A DNA stretch of 64,000 nucleotides from Brachybacterium endophyticum (lineage in GTDB: Bacteria > Actinomycetota > Actinomycetes > Actinomycetales > Dermabacteraceae), in assembly GCF_003130585.1 (NCBI RefSeq), contig NZ_QFKX01000002.1, forward strand, positions 868,001 through 932,000, given 5' to 3'. The notes beneath the pieces were generated by a model. It had not been told where the DNA came from, did not search any database, and saw nothing but the letters and a program-made list of their open reading frames with translations. The translations under genes and the position numbers were made by a program. This document shows positions 16,675 through 27,131 of the stretch, one piece after another. Each line of letters opens with the position of its first letter. Position 1 is the first letter of the stretch.

Positions 16675-17460
16675 TCAGCCGAACGGGTCCAGGAACGGAT
16701 TGACGGCGCCGCCGGGGCGGGTCCAGTGGCGCTCCCAGTCGGGCAGCACCTGGTGGGCGTCCCCCGTGATCACGTGGTCGAAGGACTCGCGCACGAAGGG
16801 GTCCGACGGCGGCTCGATGTCGATCAGCACCGTGGTCGCCCCGTGCTCGCGAGCGAGCGGGCCGAGGGCTGCCGCGGGGAACACGGTGCCGCTGGTGCCC
16901 ACGACCGCGAACACATCGGCCGAGACCGCCAGCTGCTGAGCCCGTCGCAGCGCCCCCTCGGGCAGCATCTCGTCGAACAGCACCACGTCGGGCCTGGTCG
17001 GGCTCGAGCAGAGCGGGCACTGCGAGGGAACGCCGTGATCCTCCGCGCGCTCCCCGTCCCCGGGGGTCAGCGGGGCCTCCCAGCTGCAGACGGGGTCCAG
17101 GCACACCGCGGTGTAGGCGCGGCCGTGCAGCTCGCTGACGTCGGTCGATCCCGCCGCCTGGTGTAGGCCGTCGACGTTCTGGGTGATCACCGGCGCGCCC
17201 ATCCGGGCGATCGCGTAGTGCCCCGGGGTGGGGCCGTGTCCGCCGGCCACCCGCGCCATCGCACCCCACACCCTCCACAGGGAGGGCAGGGAATCCGGCA
17301 GCGCGCTCGCCTGCATCGCGTGCTCCACCTCCGGCTCGAGCGTCCACAGGCCCCCGGGCCCCCGGAAGGTCCCGAGTCCCGTGCGGGCGCTCAGTCCCGC
17401 ACCGCTGAGGACCACCAGTCGCTGCTGCGGTGAGGGCCGGAAGGGGGCGGGCTCCGTCAC
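16675..17460 (-). CDS. Sirtuin (SIR2-family NAD-dependent protein deacylase)
   Basis: 261 aa. NAD-binding GAGLSARTG (20-28), TQNVDGLH (93-100) and catalytic H112 in ELHG are intact, and four zinc cysteines are visible (C120 and C125, C148 and C151). It removes acyl groups from lysines, releasing O-acyl-ADP-ribose and nicotinamide; a plausible client is the acetyl-CoA synthetase encoded at 49776, which has the conserved acetylatable lysine. Start GTG at 17458-17460 follows the aldo/keto reductase stop by 7 nt, so the pair is likely one transcript. The canonical GAGxS is followed by A-R-T instead of the usual G-I-P, a modest deviation. Confidence 0.92.
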   Translation of the reverse strand: MTEPAPFRPSPQQRLVVLSGAGLSARTGLGTFRGPGGLWTLEPEVEHAMQASALPDSLPSLWRVWGAMARVAGGHGPTPGHYAIARMGAPVITQNVDGLHQAAGSTDVSELHGRAYTAVCLDPVCSWEAPLTPGDGERAEDHGVPSQCPLCSSPTRPDVVLFDEMLPEGALRRAQQLAVSADVFAVVGTSGTVFPAAALGPLAREHGATTVLIDIEPPSDPFVRESFDHVITGDAHQVLPDWERHWTRPGGAVNPFLDPFG

Positions 17461-17467
17461 CGGGGGC

Positions 17468-18316
17468 TCACCACTCCTCGTGCTCGCGCGAGTCCCACGC
17501 GGTGCCCTCGCCCAGGTCGAGCGTCGCCAGCAGCGCGCGGTCCTCGTCGTCCAGGGCGACGGCGGAGAGGTCGAGGTTGGCGCGCTGGCGCTCGGGGCTG
17601 ACGGACTTGGGGATCACGACGATGTCCTGGTCCACGGCCCAGCGCAGCGCGATCTGCGCGATCGAGGCGTCGTGCTTCTCGGCGATGCGACGGATCGCGA
17701 ACTGCTCGCCGAGGCCCTCGCGCCCACCCAGCGGGCCCCACGCCTCGGTGATGATGTCGTGCTCCTTGTGGAAGGCGACGGCCTCGTGGCGCTGCAGGGC
17801 CGGCGAGAGCTGGATCTGGTTGACCTCGGGCCACTCGCCGGTGGCGTCGAAGAGCTCCAGGAGCTGCTCGGGGCGGAAGTTCGAGACGCCCGCGTGGGCG
17901 ACGAGGCCTTCCTCGCGCAGGTCGAGGAGGGTGCGCCAGGTGTCGAGCGCGAGACCGCGGGAGGGATTGGGCCAGTGGATCAGCACCAGGTCCGCGCGCT
18001 CGAGACCGAGCCGGCGCAGCGACTCCTGGACGCCCGTGCGGGCCGCCTCGCGACCCTGGTCCCCGCCCGCGACCTTGGTGGTCACGACGACCTCGGCCGG
18101 GTCGACGCCGCTGGCGCGCAGGCCCTGGCCGACGGCCGCCTCGTTGCCGTACTGGGCCGCGGTGTCGATCAGCCGGTACCCCTGCTGGAGCGCCCGGGCG
18201 ATCGCCTCGGCGCCCTCGACGCCCTTGGTCGAGGAGGTGCCGAACCCGATCAGCGGCATGGGGGAACCATCGGCGAACGTCGTGGTGGGGACGCTGGGGG
18301 TGTTCTGTGCTGTCAA
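17468..18316 (-). CDS. Aldo/keto reductase
   Basis: 282 aa from the preferred start. NADPH-dependent reductase of carbonyls. Catalytic tetrad visible: D51 and Y56 (LIDTAAQYGNE), K81 (VTTKVAG), H114 (LVLIHWPNP). The C-terminal NADP-binding motif is IPKSVSPERQRANLD. It resembles 2,5-diketo-D-gluconate reductase-like members; the physiological substrate is unknown. Start: TTG at 18316 is preferred because GGGAGG is 5 nt upstream; an in-frame ATG at 18334 lacks a ribosome site and would give 288 aa. Upstream of the sirtuin gene with a 7-nt gap. Confidence 0.92.
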   Translation of the reverse strand: MTAQNTPSVPTTTFADGSPMPLIGFGTSSTKGVEGAEAIARALQQGYRLIDTAAQYGNEAAVGQGLRASGVDPAEVVVTTKVAGGDQGREAARTGVQESLRRLGLERADLVLIHWPNPSRGLALDTWRTLLDLREEGLVAHAGVSNFRPEQLLELFDATGEWPEVNQIQLSPALQRHEAVAFHKEHDIITEAWGPLGGREGLGEQFAIRRIAEKHDASIAQIALRWAVDQDIVVIPKSVSPERQRANLDLSAVALDDEDRALLATLDLGEGTAWDSREHEEW

Positions 18317-18384
18317 GGGATCCTCCCGGATCATCGATGGTGCGGTGGACGCCGCCCGGTCGCGGGCGGCGGGGTCGTCGAGTC

Positions 18385-18960
18385 TCAGCGCCAGGCGGCC
18401 GGGGCGTACGGCGGGGTGAACGCGGCGATCTCCTCGGCGCTGGGCAGAGCGGTCTCCAGGGACCGCTCCATCATCAGCTGCTGGGAGCCGAACTCCTCGA
18501 GACCCCGGCGGACACTGAAGCCCAGTCGCTGGAGCAGGGCCACGCTGCGCTTGTTGCGGGTCTGGGTCACCGCGATCACGTGGTCGTCCTCGAGGTTCTC
18601 CTGCGCCCAGGCGAGCAGCTGCCGGCAGGATGCCGCGGCCAGGCCCTGCCCGGTCGCCTCGGGCAGCAGGGCGTAGGACAGCTCGAGCTCGCCGCGGTCG
18701 TAGTCCAGGGTGATCGAGCCGATCATCCGACTCTCGTCCTCGGCGCGGGCGATCACCCAGTGGCCCCAGCTCAGGCCCAGAGGGGAGAGCTCGAGGGCCT
18801 GGCGGGAGGCGTAGTCGACCGAACCGCCCAGGTACTCACGGGTGATCGGGTCCGTCATCAGCCGGATCAGCTCCGCGCGATCGGGGTCCTCGGGTGCGCG
18901 GATCACGACCCGATCCCCTCGGATCGTGATCGGCCATTCCCATGTACCTTCCCGAGTCAC
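18385..18960 (-). CDS. GNAT-family N-acetyltransferase (RimJ/RimL-like)
   Basis: 191 aa. Acetyl-CoA-dependent transferase fold: strand pattern ESRMIGSITLDYDRGELELSY split around 100-120, followed by the acetyl-CoA loop ATGQGLAAAS (the Q/RxxGxG/A motif) and NKRSVALLQRLGF, typical of the ribosomal-protein-acetyltransferase branch (Acetyltransf_3). The acceptor is unknown. Start GTG at 18960; TAGACT lies 6 nt upstream, so a leaderless transcript is likely. Divergent from gcvT. Confidence 0.85.
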   Translation of the reverse strand: MTREGTWEWPITIRGDRVVIRAPEDPDRAELIRLMTDPITREYLGGSVDYASRQALELSPLGLSWGHWVIARAEDESRMIGSITLDYDRGELELSYALLPEATGQGLAAASCRQLLAWAQENLEDDHVIAVTQTRNKRSVALLQRLGFSVRRGLEEFGSQQLMMERSLETALPSAEEIAAFTPPYAPAAWR

Positions 18961-18966
18961 CGTCCC

Positions 18967-18992
18967 AGTCTACCCGCCCGCCCCGGTACAGT
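18967..18992. promoter_or_regulatory. Divergent -10 elements: GNAT (minus) and gcvT (plus)
   Basis: Minus strand TAGACT (18972-18967) sits 6 nt before the GNAT GTG. Plus strand TACAGT (18987-18992) would start the gcv transcript about 95 nt before gcvT. Weak -35 matches on both strands. Confidence 0.4.
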
Positions 18993-19094
18993 GAGAGCAG
19001 CGCCGCGAGGACGCGGCGAGCGCCCCTGGTCGTCCCCTCCCACCTGCGCGGGGACGGCCCGAGGGTGAGCCGCCCGATCGGATCAGGAGAGCAG

Positions 19095-20219
19095 ATGCCC
19101 GACGCCACGTCCCGCACCACGCCGTTGCAGCCCGTCCACGAGGAGCAGGGGGCGACCTTCACGGACTTCGCGGGATGGCAGATGCCCGTGCGGTACACCT
19201 CGGACCTGGCCGAGCACCGGGCCGTGCGCGAGCACGCGGGGATCTTCGATCTCAGCCACATGGGCGAGATCGAGCTCGTCGGCCCGCAGGCGGGGGAGGC
19301 CCTGGACCATGCGCTGGCCGGCAAGCTCTCCGGGATCTCGGAAGGTCGCGCCAAGTACTCCCTGATGCTCACCGAGGACGGCGGGATCATCGACGACCTG
19401 ATCGTCTACCGCCTGGGCGAGGAGCGCTTCCTGGTGGTCGCCAACGCCTCGAACGCGGAGGTCGTCGCGCAGGAGCTATGCACCCGGAGCGAGGGTCTGG
19501 ACGTGCGCGTCCAGGACCGCTCCACCGAGGTCGCCCTGATCGCCGTGCAGGGACCGTCCAGCGCGGACATCGTCACCCGCGCCATGGTCGCGGGCCGCAC
19601 CGGCATCACCCTCCAGGAGATCGCCGAGTTGAAGTACTACCGGGTCATCACCGGGAGCTTCGAGGACGACGAGCTGCTGGTGGCGCGCACCGGCTACACC
19701 GGGGAGGACGGCTTCGAGCTGTACGTGCCCGCCGAGCGCGCCCTGTCGCTGTGGGCGGTGCTGACCGAGGCCGGGGGAGCCGAGCTGACCTGCTGCGGAC
19801 TCGCCAGCCGCGACACCCTGCGCCTGGAGGCCGGGATGCCGCTGTACGGCCACGAGCTCAGCCGCAGCACCTACCCGGCCCAGGCCGGCATGGGGCGCGT
19901 CGTCGCCCTCACCTCCAAGGGCGACTTCGTGGGCCGGGAGGCCGTCGAGGCCGCCGACGCCGGCGCACTGCCCGTGCTCGTCGGCCTCGCCGCCGAAGGT
20001 CGCCGGGCCGGGCGCGCCGGGGCGGCGATCCGCGATCAGGACGGCCAGGAGATCGGCGAGGTCACCTCCGGCGTGCTCTCCCCGACCCTCGGCCACCCCA
20101 TCGCCCTCGCCTACCTCGATCCCGCCGCGAGCGCGGAGGGGACCGAGGTCGTGATCGACGTCCGCGGCAAGGACCTGCCCGCGACCGTCGTCCCCCTGCC
20201 CTTCTACCGACGCTCCTGA
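19095..20219 (+). CDS. gcvT: Glycine cleavage system T protein (aminomethyltransferase)
   Basis: 374 aa. Transfers the methylene group from the aminomethyl-lipoyl arm of GcvH to tetrahydrofolate, releasing ammonia. Signature features: GATFTDFAGWQMPVRY near residue 20, FDLSHMGEIEL, and the folate-pocket aspartate region KYSLMLTEDGGIIDDLIVYR. The C-terminal GCV_T beta-barrel domain includes AGRAGAAIRDQDG and GVLSPTLGHPIALAYL. Start ATG at 19095 has AGGAGA 4-5 nt upstream; the frame is open further 5' without homology. First of gcvT-gcvH-gcvP. The leader (about 19000-19094) holds GC-rich stems but no recognisable glycine riboswitch. Confidence 0.96.
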   Translation: MPDATSRTTPLQPVHEEQGATFTDFAGWQMPVRYTSDLAEHRAVREHAGIFDLSHMGEIELVGPQAGEALDHALAGKLSGISEGRAKYSLMLTEDGGIIDDLIVYRLGEERFLVVANASNAEVVAQELCTRSEGLDVRVQDRSTEVALIAVQGPSSADIVTRAMVAGRTGITLQEIAELKYYRVITGSFEDDELLVARTGYTGEDGFELYVPAERALSLWAVLTEAGGAELTCCGLASRDTLRLEAGMPLYGHELSRSTYPAQAGMGRVVALTSKGDFVGREAVEAADAGALPVLVGLAAEGRRAGRAGAAIRDQDGQEIGEVTSGVLSPTLGHPIALAYLDPAASAEGTEVVIDVRGKDLPATVVPLPFYRRS

Positions 20220-20325
20220 GGGCTGCCGGTCCGTCATACTCGGTCCCGACCCGCCACGACGTGGCTCCCGGTCCTCGCGACCGGCCATCGCCCCACCGGC
20301 GTCAGCTCCATCGACGTCCGAACCA

Positions 20326-20349
20326 CCCCATCGCCCCATCGCCCCATCG
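20326..20349 (+). repeat. Three perfect tandem copies of CCCCATCG
   Basis: CCCCATCG is repeated head to tail at 20326-20333, 20334-20341 and 20342-20349, directly before the gcvH ribosome site (GGAAGGA, 20349-20355). A fourth partial copy lies near 20286-20295. It occupies the gcvT-gcvH spacer and could expand or contract by slippage. Confidence 0.7.
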
Positions 20350-20362
20350 GAAGGACAGCACC

Positions 20363-20734
20363 ATGAGCGGAGAGCTCCTGTACAGCAGGGACCACGAGTG
20401 GGTCCGCGTCGACGAGGACGGCGTGGCCGTCATCGGCGTCACCGACTTCGCCGCCGGCCAGCTGGGCGACGTGGTCTACGTCGACCTGCCCGAGGTCGGA
20501 GCGAGCATCAGCGCCGGGACGGAGATGGGCGAGATCGAGTCCACCAAGTCCGTCTCCGACCTGTTCTCCCCGCTCGACGGGACCGTCACCGAGGTCAACC
20601 AGGCGGTCGTCGACGAGCCCGAGCTCGTGAACTCCTCGCCCTTCGAGGACGGCTGGCTGGTCAAGGCCTCCTTCCTTTCGCTGCCCCCGGATCTCATGGA
20701 GGCCCAGGAGTACACCGAGTTCACCGGCGAGTGA
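20363..20734 (+). CDS. gcvH: Glycine cleavage system H protein
   Basis: 123 aa lipoyl carrier that shuttles the aminomethyl group between GcvP and GcvT. The lipoylated lysine is K62 in [10 protein letters not shown], in the hairpin of the biotinyl/lipoyl fold; HEWVRV near residue 11 and the C-terminal GWLVKASF are conserved. Start ATG at 20363 with GGAAGGACAGCACC upstream. It is separated from gcvT by a 143-nt spacer with an 8-bp tandem repeat and from gcvP by 43 nt. Confidence 0.97.
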   Translation: MSGELLYSRDHEWVRVDEDGVAVIGVTDFAAGQLGDVVYVDLPEVGASISAGTEMGEIESTKSVSDLFSPLDGTVTEVNQAVVDEPELVNSSPFEDGWLVKASFLSLPPDLMEAQEYTEFTGE

Positions 20735-20777
20735 CCGAATCACCCATCACCACCACCACGCGAGGCGACCTACGTCG

Positions 20778-23765
<2,988 letters not shown>

Positions 23766-23841
23766 GCCCGGCGGAGGTCGGGGAGAGCCGGCGGTGTGAA
23801 CGCGGATGTCAGGTCGTGTCGCAGATGCGGAGGGAACTTCG

Positions 23842-23847
23842 TAGCCT
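23842..23847 (+). promoter_or_regulatory. -10 element (TAGCCT) of leaderless MetE-like gene
   Basis: TAGCCT ends 6 nt before the ATG at 23854, with no Shine-Dalgarno. Same arrangement as cysS and the holin-like gene. Confidence 0.5.
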
Positions 23848-23853
23848 GCGAGC

Positions 23854-25065
23854 ATGACCGAGATCCTCACGTCCCACGCCGGCTCCCTCCCTCGCACCCC
23901 CGAGCTCATCGAGGCCAACGCCTCCCGTGCGCTCGCCGAGGACGGTGTCACCCCCGTCGTCACCGACGAGTTCCGCGAGATCCTCGCGGACGCGGTCGAC
24001 GACATCGTCGCCCGCCAGCAGCGGGTGGGCATCACCGTCCCCAACGACGGCGAGTACGGCCACGCGATGGGATCGACCTACAACTACGGGACCTGGTGGA
24101 GCTACGTCTTCGACCGGGTGAGCGGCCTCGAGGTCACCGGCGTCGACCATCGCACGCAGGCACCCGTGCGCTCCGCCCCCGGGGACGTGCAGCTCACGAG
24201 CTTCGCCGACCGTCGGGACTGGGTGCGCTTCGCCGACGCCTACGCCGACCCGGCCTCCGGCATCTCGCTGGGGGAGCAGCACGTGTTCCCCGCGGCTACC
24301 GGGGAGGTCGCCTTCACCGATCTGGGCCGCGACCTCGTCGACCAGGACATCCGCAACCTCCGCGGCGCCCTCGACGCCCACGGCATCTCCCAGGGCTTCC
24401 TCAACACGCTCTCGCCGGGATCCGGCAGCCGCATCCAGGACGATCACTACGGCGACGTCGACGCCTTCCTCGACGCCTGGGTCGAGGTCATGCGCCCCGA
24501 GTACCGGGCGATCGCCGACTCCGGCCTGCTGCTGCAGATCGACGATCCCTCGATCGCCGAGAACTTCGACCAGATCAATCCCGAGCCCAGCGTCGAGGAC
24601 TACCTGGCCTTCACGCGCAAGCGCATCGACGCCGTGAACCGCGCGCTCGAGGGGATCCCCGCCGAGCAGGTGCGCTTCCACCTGTGCTGGGGATCCTGGC
24701 ACGGCCCCCACACCACGGACCTCGAGTTCGAGCACCTCGCCCCGACCATGCTCGACATCCACGCGAAGTACTTCAGCTTCGAGGCCGCCAACGTGCGCCA
24801 CGAGCACGAGTGGACCGTGTGGGAGAAGCTCGACCTGCCCGCCGACAAGGTCATCGTCCCCGGTGTCGTCTCCCACTCCACCAACGTCGTGGAGCACCCG
24901 GAACTCGTCGCGCAGCGGCTCGAACGCTTCGCGCGCGCCGTGGGTCCCGAGCGTGTGATCGCCTCCACCGACTGCGGGCTGGGCGGACGCGTCCACCCCG
25001 ACATCGCCTGGGCCAAGCTCGACTCCCTCGTCCAGGGAGCGGCGCTCGCCTCCGCGCGCCTCTGA
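23854..25065 (+). CDS. MetE-like cobalamin-independent methionine synthase C-terminal-domain protein
   Basis: 403 aa single-domain homolog of the catalytic barrel of MetE. Zinc ligands are in place: H276 and C278 in FHLCWGSWHG, and C374 in STDCGLGGR. It lacks the N-terminal half of full MetE (about 750 aa), so it belongs to the stand-alone group that includes archaeal-type methionine synthases and epoxyalkane:CoM-transferase-like proteins; the methyl donor and thiol acceptor are not predictable. Starts SHAGSLPRTPEL, a motif common in this group. Start ATG at 23854 with a -10 directly before it. Located 88 nt after gcvP but with its own promoter signal; a one-carbon link is suggestive only. 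Confidence 0.88.
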   Translation: MTEILTSHAGSLPRTPELIEANASRALAEDGVTPVVTDEFREILADAVDDIVARQQRVGITVPNDGEYGHAMGSTYNYGTWWSYVFDRVSGLEVTGVDHRTQAPVRSAPGDVQLTSFADRRDWVRFADAYADPASGISLGEQHVFPAATGEVAFTDLGRDLVDQDIRNLRGALDAHGISQGFLNTLSPGSGSRIQDDHYGDVDAFLDAWVEVMRPEYRAIADSGLLLQIDDPSIAENFDQINPEPSVEDYLAFTRKRIDAVNRALEGIPAEQVRFHLCWGSWHGPHTTDLEFEHLAPTMLDIHAKYFSFEAANVRHEHEWTVWEKLDLPADKVIVPGVVSHSTNVVEHPELVAQRLERFARAVGPERVIASTDCGLGGRVHPDIAWAKLDSLVQGAALASARL

Positions 25066-25135
25066 GGCCGAGGCCGCCGGGTGGGCGCCGAGGCCCTCCG
25101 GCGAAGCAGACCGCCGTGGAGGGGACGGGGAACGG

Positions 25136-25849
25136 TCAGTCGCCGCGCACGATCCCTGCGAAGGCCGCCAGCAGGCCGTGCCAGGAGGCCCGCGGCCCCT
25201 CGGCCTCCTCCACGGCCGCGGCCTGCTGCTCCGGGGTGGAGCCCACGGGCAGCAGGTCGCTGGTGGCCGCCCAGCGTGCGACCACCTCGGGTGTGACCTC
25301 GGGATGGAACTGGACGCCCCAGGCGATCCCCTCGGTGACGAAGGCCTGGATCGAGCCGTCCGTTCCGGTGGCCAGCAGCCGCGAGGACGGCGGCATCTCC
25401 TCGACCTGGTCCTGGTGCCACTGCAGCACCTGGGGATCGGGGCCCAGCGCCGAGATCAGCGGGTCCTGGGCGCCGTCGTCGGTGGCCCGGACCGGCAGGA
25501 TCCCGACCTCGGCCACCGCTCGTCTGCCCATCCGCCCCTCGAGGGCGAGCGCCAGCTGCTGGGCGCCCAGGCAGATCCCGAGAGTGGGCACCCCGCGATC
25601 ACGCGCGGTGCGGATCAGGGCGCGCACGGTGGGGAACCACGGGTGGGAGGCGTCGTCGTCGGCGTCCATGCCTCCCCCGAGGATCGCCAGCCCCTCGACG
25701 TGGCGCAGGTCCTCGGGGATCGGCTCGCCGCGGTGCGCGCGCACCAGGCGCAGCGTGACCCCCTGCTCGGCCAGCACATCGGCGAGCACGGCGGGCGGGC
25801 AATCGGTCTCGTGCTCGATGACGAGCATCTCGGGCTGGTCCAGCGACAT
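25136..25849 (-). CDS. Class-I glutamine amidotransferase-like protein (GMP-synthase glutaminase type)
   Basis: 237 aa. Triad: nucleophile C93 in GICLGAQQLA, H182 and E184 in QFHPEVTP. Other features are AILGGGMDADDD (oxyanion strand region) and WHQDQVEEMP, as in stand-alone GATase1 proteins of the GuaA-N-terminal/YfeJ group that lack a synthetase partner. Function unknown; such proteins may hydrolyse gamma-glutamyl compounds. ATG at 25849 with AGGA 7 nt upstream. Divergent from the PuuD-like hydrolase, also a class-I amidotransferase fold, so two related hydrolases sit back to back. Confidence 0.85.
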   Translation of the reverse strand: MSLDQPEMLVIEHETDCPPAVLADVLAEQGVTLRLVRAHRGEPIPEDLRHVEGLAILGGGMDADDDASHPWFPTVRALIRTARDRGVPTLGICLGAQQLALALEGRMGRRAVAEVGILPVRATDDGAQDPLISALGPDPQVLQWHQDQVEEMPPSSRLLATGTDGSIQAFVTEGIAWGVQFHPEVTPEVVARWAATSDLLPVGSTPEQQAAAVEEAEGPRASWHGLLAAFAGIVRGD

Positions 25850-26005
25850 GACCGATTCCTATCAGAGGCCGTGCCCGCGACACATTCGGCCACACACGTG
25901 GCGCCCGGTGGCGCCCGCGAGGTCCCATGGATCCCGACGCGCCGACCGGCGACGTCGGATCATCGTTCCCGCTGCGCGGGAGACCACAGGATGGAAGGAC
26001 CTCTC

Positions 26006-26746
26006 ATGGCTGAGCGCACCCGTCGCCCGCTCATCGGCGTGACCGCTGGGACGTCCACCCTGATGTCCGGCGCCTGGGAAGGGCACGAGGCGGTGGTGCT
26101 CACCGAGCACTACGTCGCCGCGATCCGCCGCGCAGGTGCGCGGCCGGTGATCCTCGCGCCGCAGGACGAGTGGACCGACGAGGAGCTGGCCGAGCTCGAC
26201 GGGATCGTCCTCAGCGGCGGCGCCGACCTCGACCCCGCCGGCTACGGCGCCCCGGTGCGGGCCACGGACATGACGCCCGCCCCGGAGCGCGACGCCTTCG
26301 AGACCTCCCTGTACCGCGCCGCGCGACGCGTCGGGCTGCCGGTCCTGGGCATCTGCCGCGGGCTGCAGATCATCACCGTCGCCGAGGGCGGCGACCTCCA
26401 CCAGCACCTGCCCGAGGACCTCCCGGCACACCCCCGCACGGGGGAGCGGCCCACCCGGGTCGAGGTCGACGTGGAGGCCGCGAGCGACGTCGCCCTGGCC
26501 GTCGGTACCCAGCCCGAGGTGACGGCCTTCCACCACCAGGGTGCGCGGAATGTCGGTGCCGGGCTGCGCGTCGTCGGTCGTCATGCCAGTGGTCTGCCGC
26601 TCGCCCTCGAGGCGGTCGACGGGGCCCCCGTGCTGGCCGTGCAGTGGCATCCCGAGCTCGACCGCGAGCAAGACGGGCTGTTCGAGGCGCTCGTCACCGC
26701 GATCCACGCGCTTCCTGCGCGCGCCGACGGGGGCGCGCTGGTCTAG
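26006..26746 (+). CDS. Gamma-glutamyl-gamma-aminobutyrate hydrolase family protein (peptidase C26, PuuD-like)
   Basis: 246 aa. Class-I amidotransferase fold with nucleophile C117 in GICRGLQ, oxyanion region LSGGADLDP (70-78), and C-terminal VQWHPELD carrying the His and Glu of the triad. PuuD-type enzymes cleave gamma-glutamyl-GABA in putrescine catabolism; no other Puu genes are nearby, so the substrate is open. Start ATG at 26006 has AAGGA 6 nt upstream; the frame is open for longer 5' but overlaps the divergent gene. Followed after 37 nt by the small membrane protein. Confidence 0.88.
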   Translation: MAERTRRPLIGVTAGTSTLMSGAWEGHEAVVLTEHYVAAIRRAGARPVILAPQDEWTDEELAELDGIVLSGGADLDPAGYGAPVRATDMTPAPERDAFETSLYRAARRVGLPVLGICRGLQIITVAEGGDLHQHLPEDLPAHPRTGERPTRVEVDVEAASDVALAVGTQPEVTAFHHQGARNVGAGLRVVGRHASGLPLALEAVDGAPVLAVQWHPELDREQDGLFEALVTAIHALPARADGGALV

Positions 26747-26783
26747 GATAAGGGGTGTCCCCGCTGCATTCCCTGGAGGAACG

Positions 26784-27020
26784 ATGAGCTCCACGACCGA
26801 CCCGCACTCCGATCACGCCCGGCAGGAGGCCGATACGCCCTCCGCGCACAACCCCGTGGTGACCTGGGTGCTGTTCATCGTCGTGTTCGGACTGTTCATC
26901 GGCGGGCTGTGGGTCATGAGCCTCTACACCATCGCCTGGTTCCTGTTCGTGGTGGGCCTGGGGATGTGCATCCTGTCCCTGTTCCTCGCCTTCCAGGCGA
27001 TCCCCGCACTGCTGAAATGA
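26784..27020 (+). CDS. Small two-helix membrane protein
   Basis: 78 aa, unrecognised. Hydrophilic N-terminus of about 24 residues, then two transmembrane helices (WVLFIVVFGLFIGGLWVM, about 28-45, and a second at about 50-75). The start ATG at 26784 is well supported by GGAGG 5 nt upstream. A TAGGAT hexamer overlapping the stop of the preceding gene (26744-26749) may be its own -10. Followed by a strong hairpin terminator. Many actinobacteria carry such small hydrophobic proteins next to transport genes; no function can be assigned. Confidence 0.75.
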   Translation: MSSTTDPHSDHARQEADTPSAHNPVVTWVLFIVVFGLFIGGLWVMSLYTIAWFLFVVGLGMCILSLFLAFQAIPALLK

Positions 27021-27057
27021 CGCGCGGCGGCATCTGAGACCGGTGCCGCGCCGTCGC

Positions 27058-27095
27058 GACGGGCCCCGTCCTCCGCACGGAGGGCGGGGCCCGTC
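27058..27095 (+). terminator. Hairpin terminator after small membrane protein
   Basis: 18-bp stem with one G-U pair: 5' arm 27058-27075, 3' arm 27078-27095 (GACGGGCCCCG paired with CGGGGCCCGTC at the base; apex CCTCCGCACGGAGG). There is no T-tract, as is common for actinobacterial terminators. Confidence 0.8.
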
Positions 27096-27131
27096 CACGT
27101 CCCACCCCATGCCCCGGAAGGAACCGACGAC

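Noticed and set aside
18991-19068. Short frame beginning GTG as a gcvT leader peptide
   Set aside because: The GTG lies inside the -10 hexamer TACAGT, so it would not be transcribed, and it has no regulatory codon run.
18993-19094. Glycine riboswitch upstream of gcvT
   Set aside because: The leader has two GC-rich stems but not the conserved GGAGAG/GCCGAAGGGGCAA-type segments of the glycine aptamer.
23854-25065. Full methionine synthase MetE
   Set aside because: At 403 aa only the catalytic barrel is present, without the N-terminal half of MetE.
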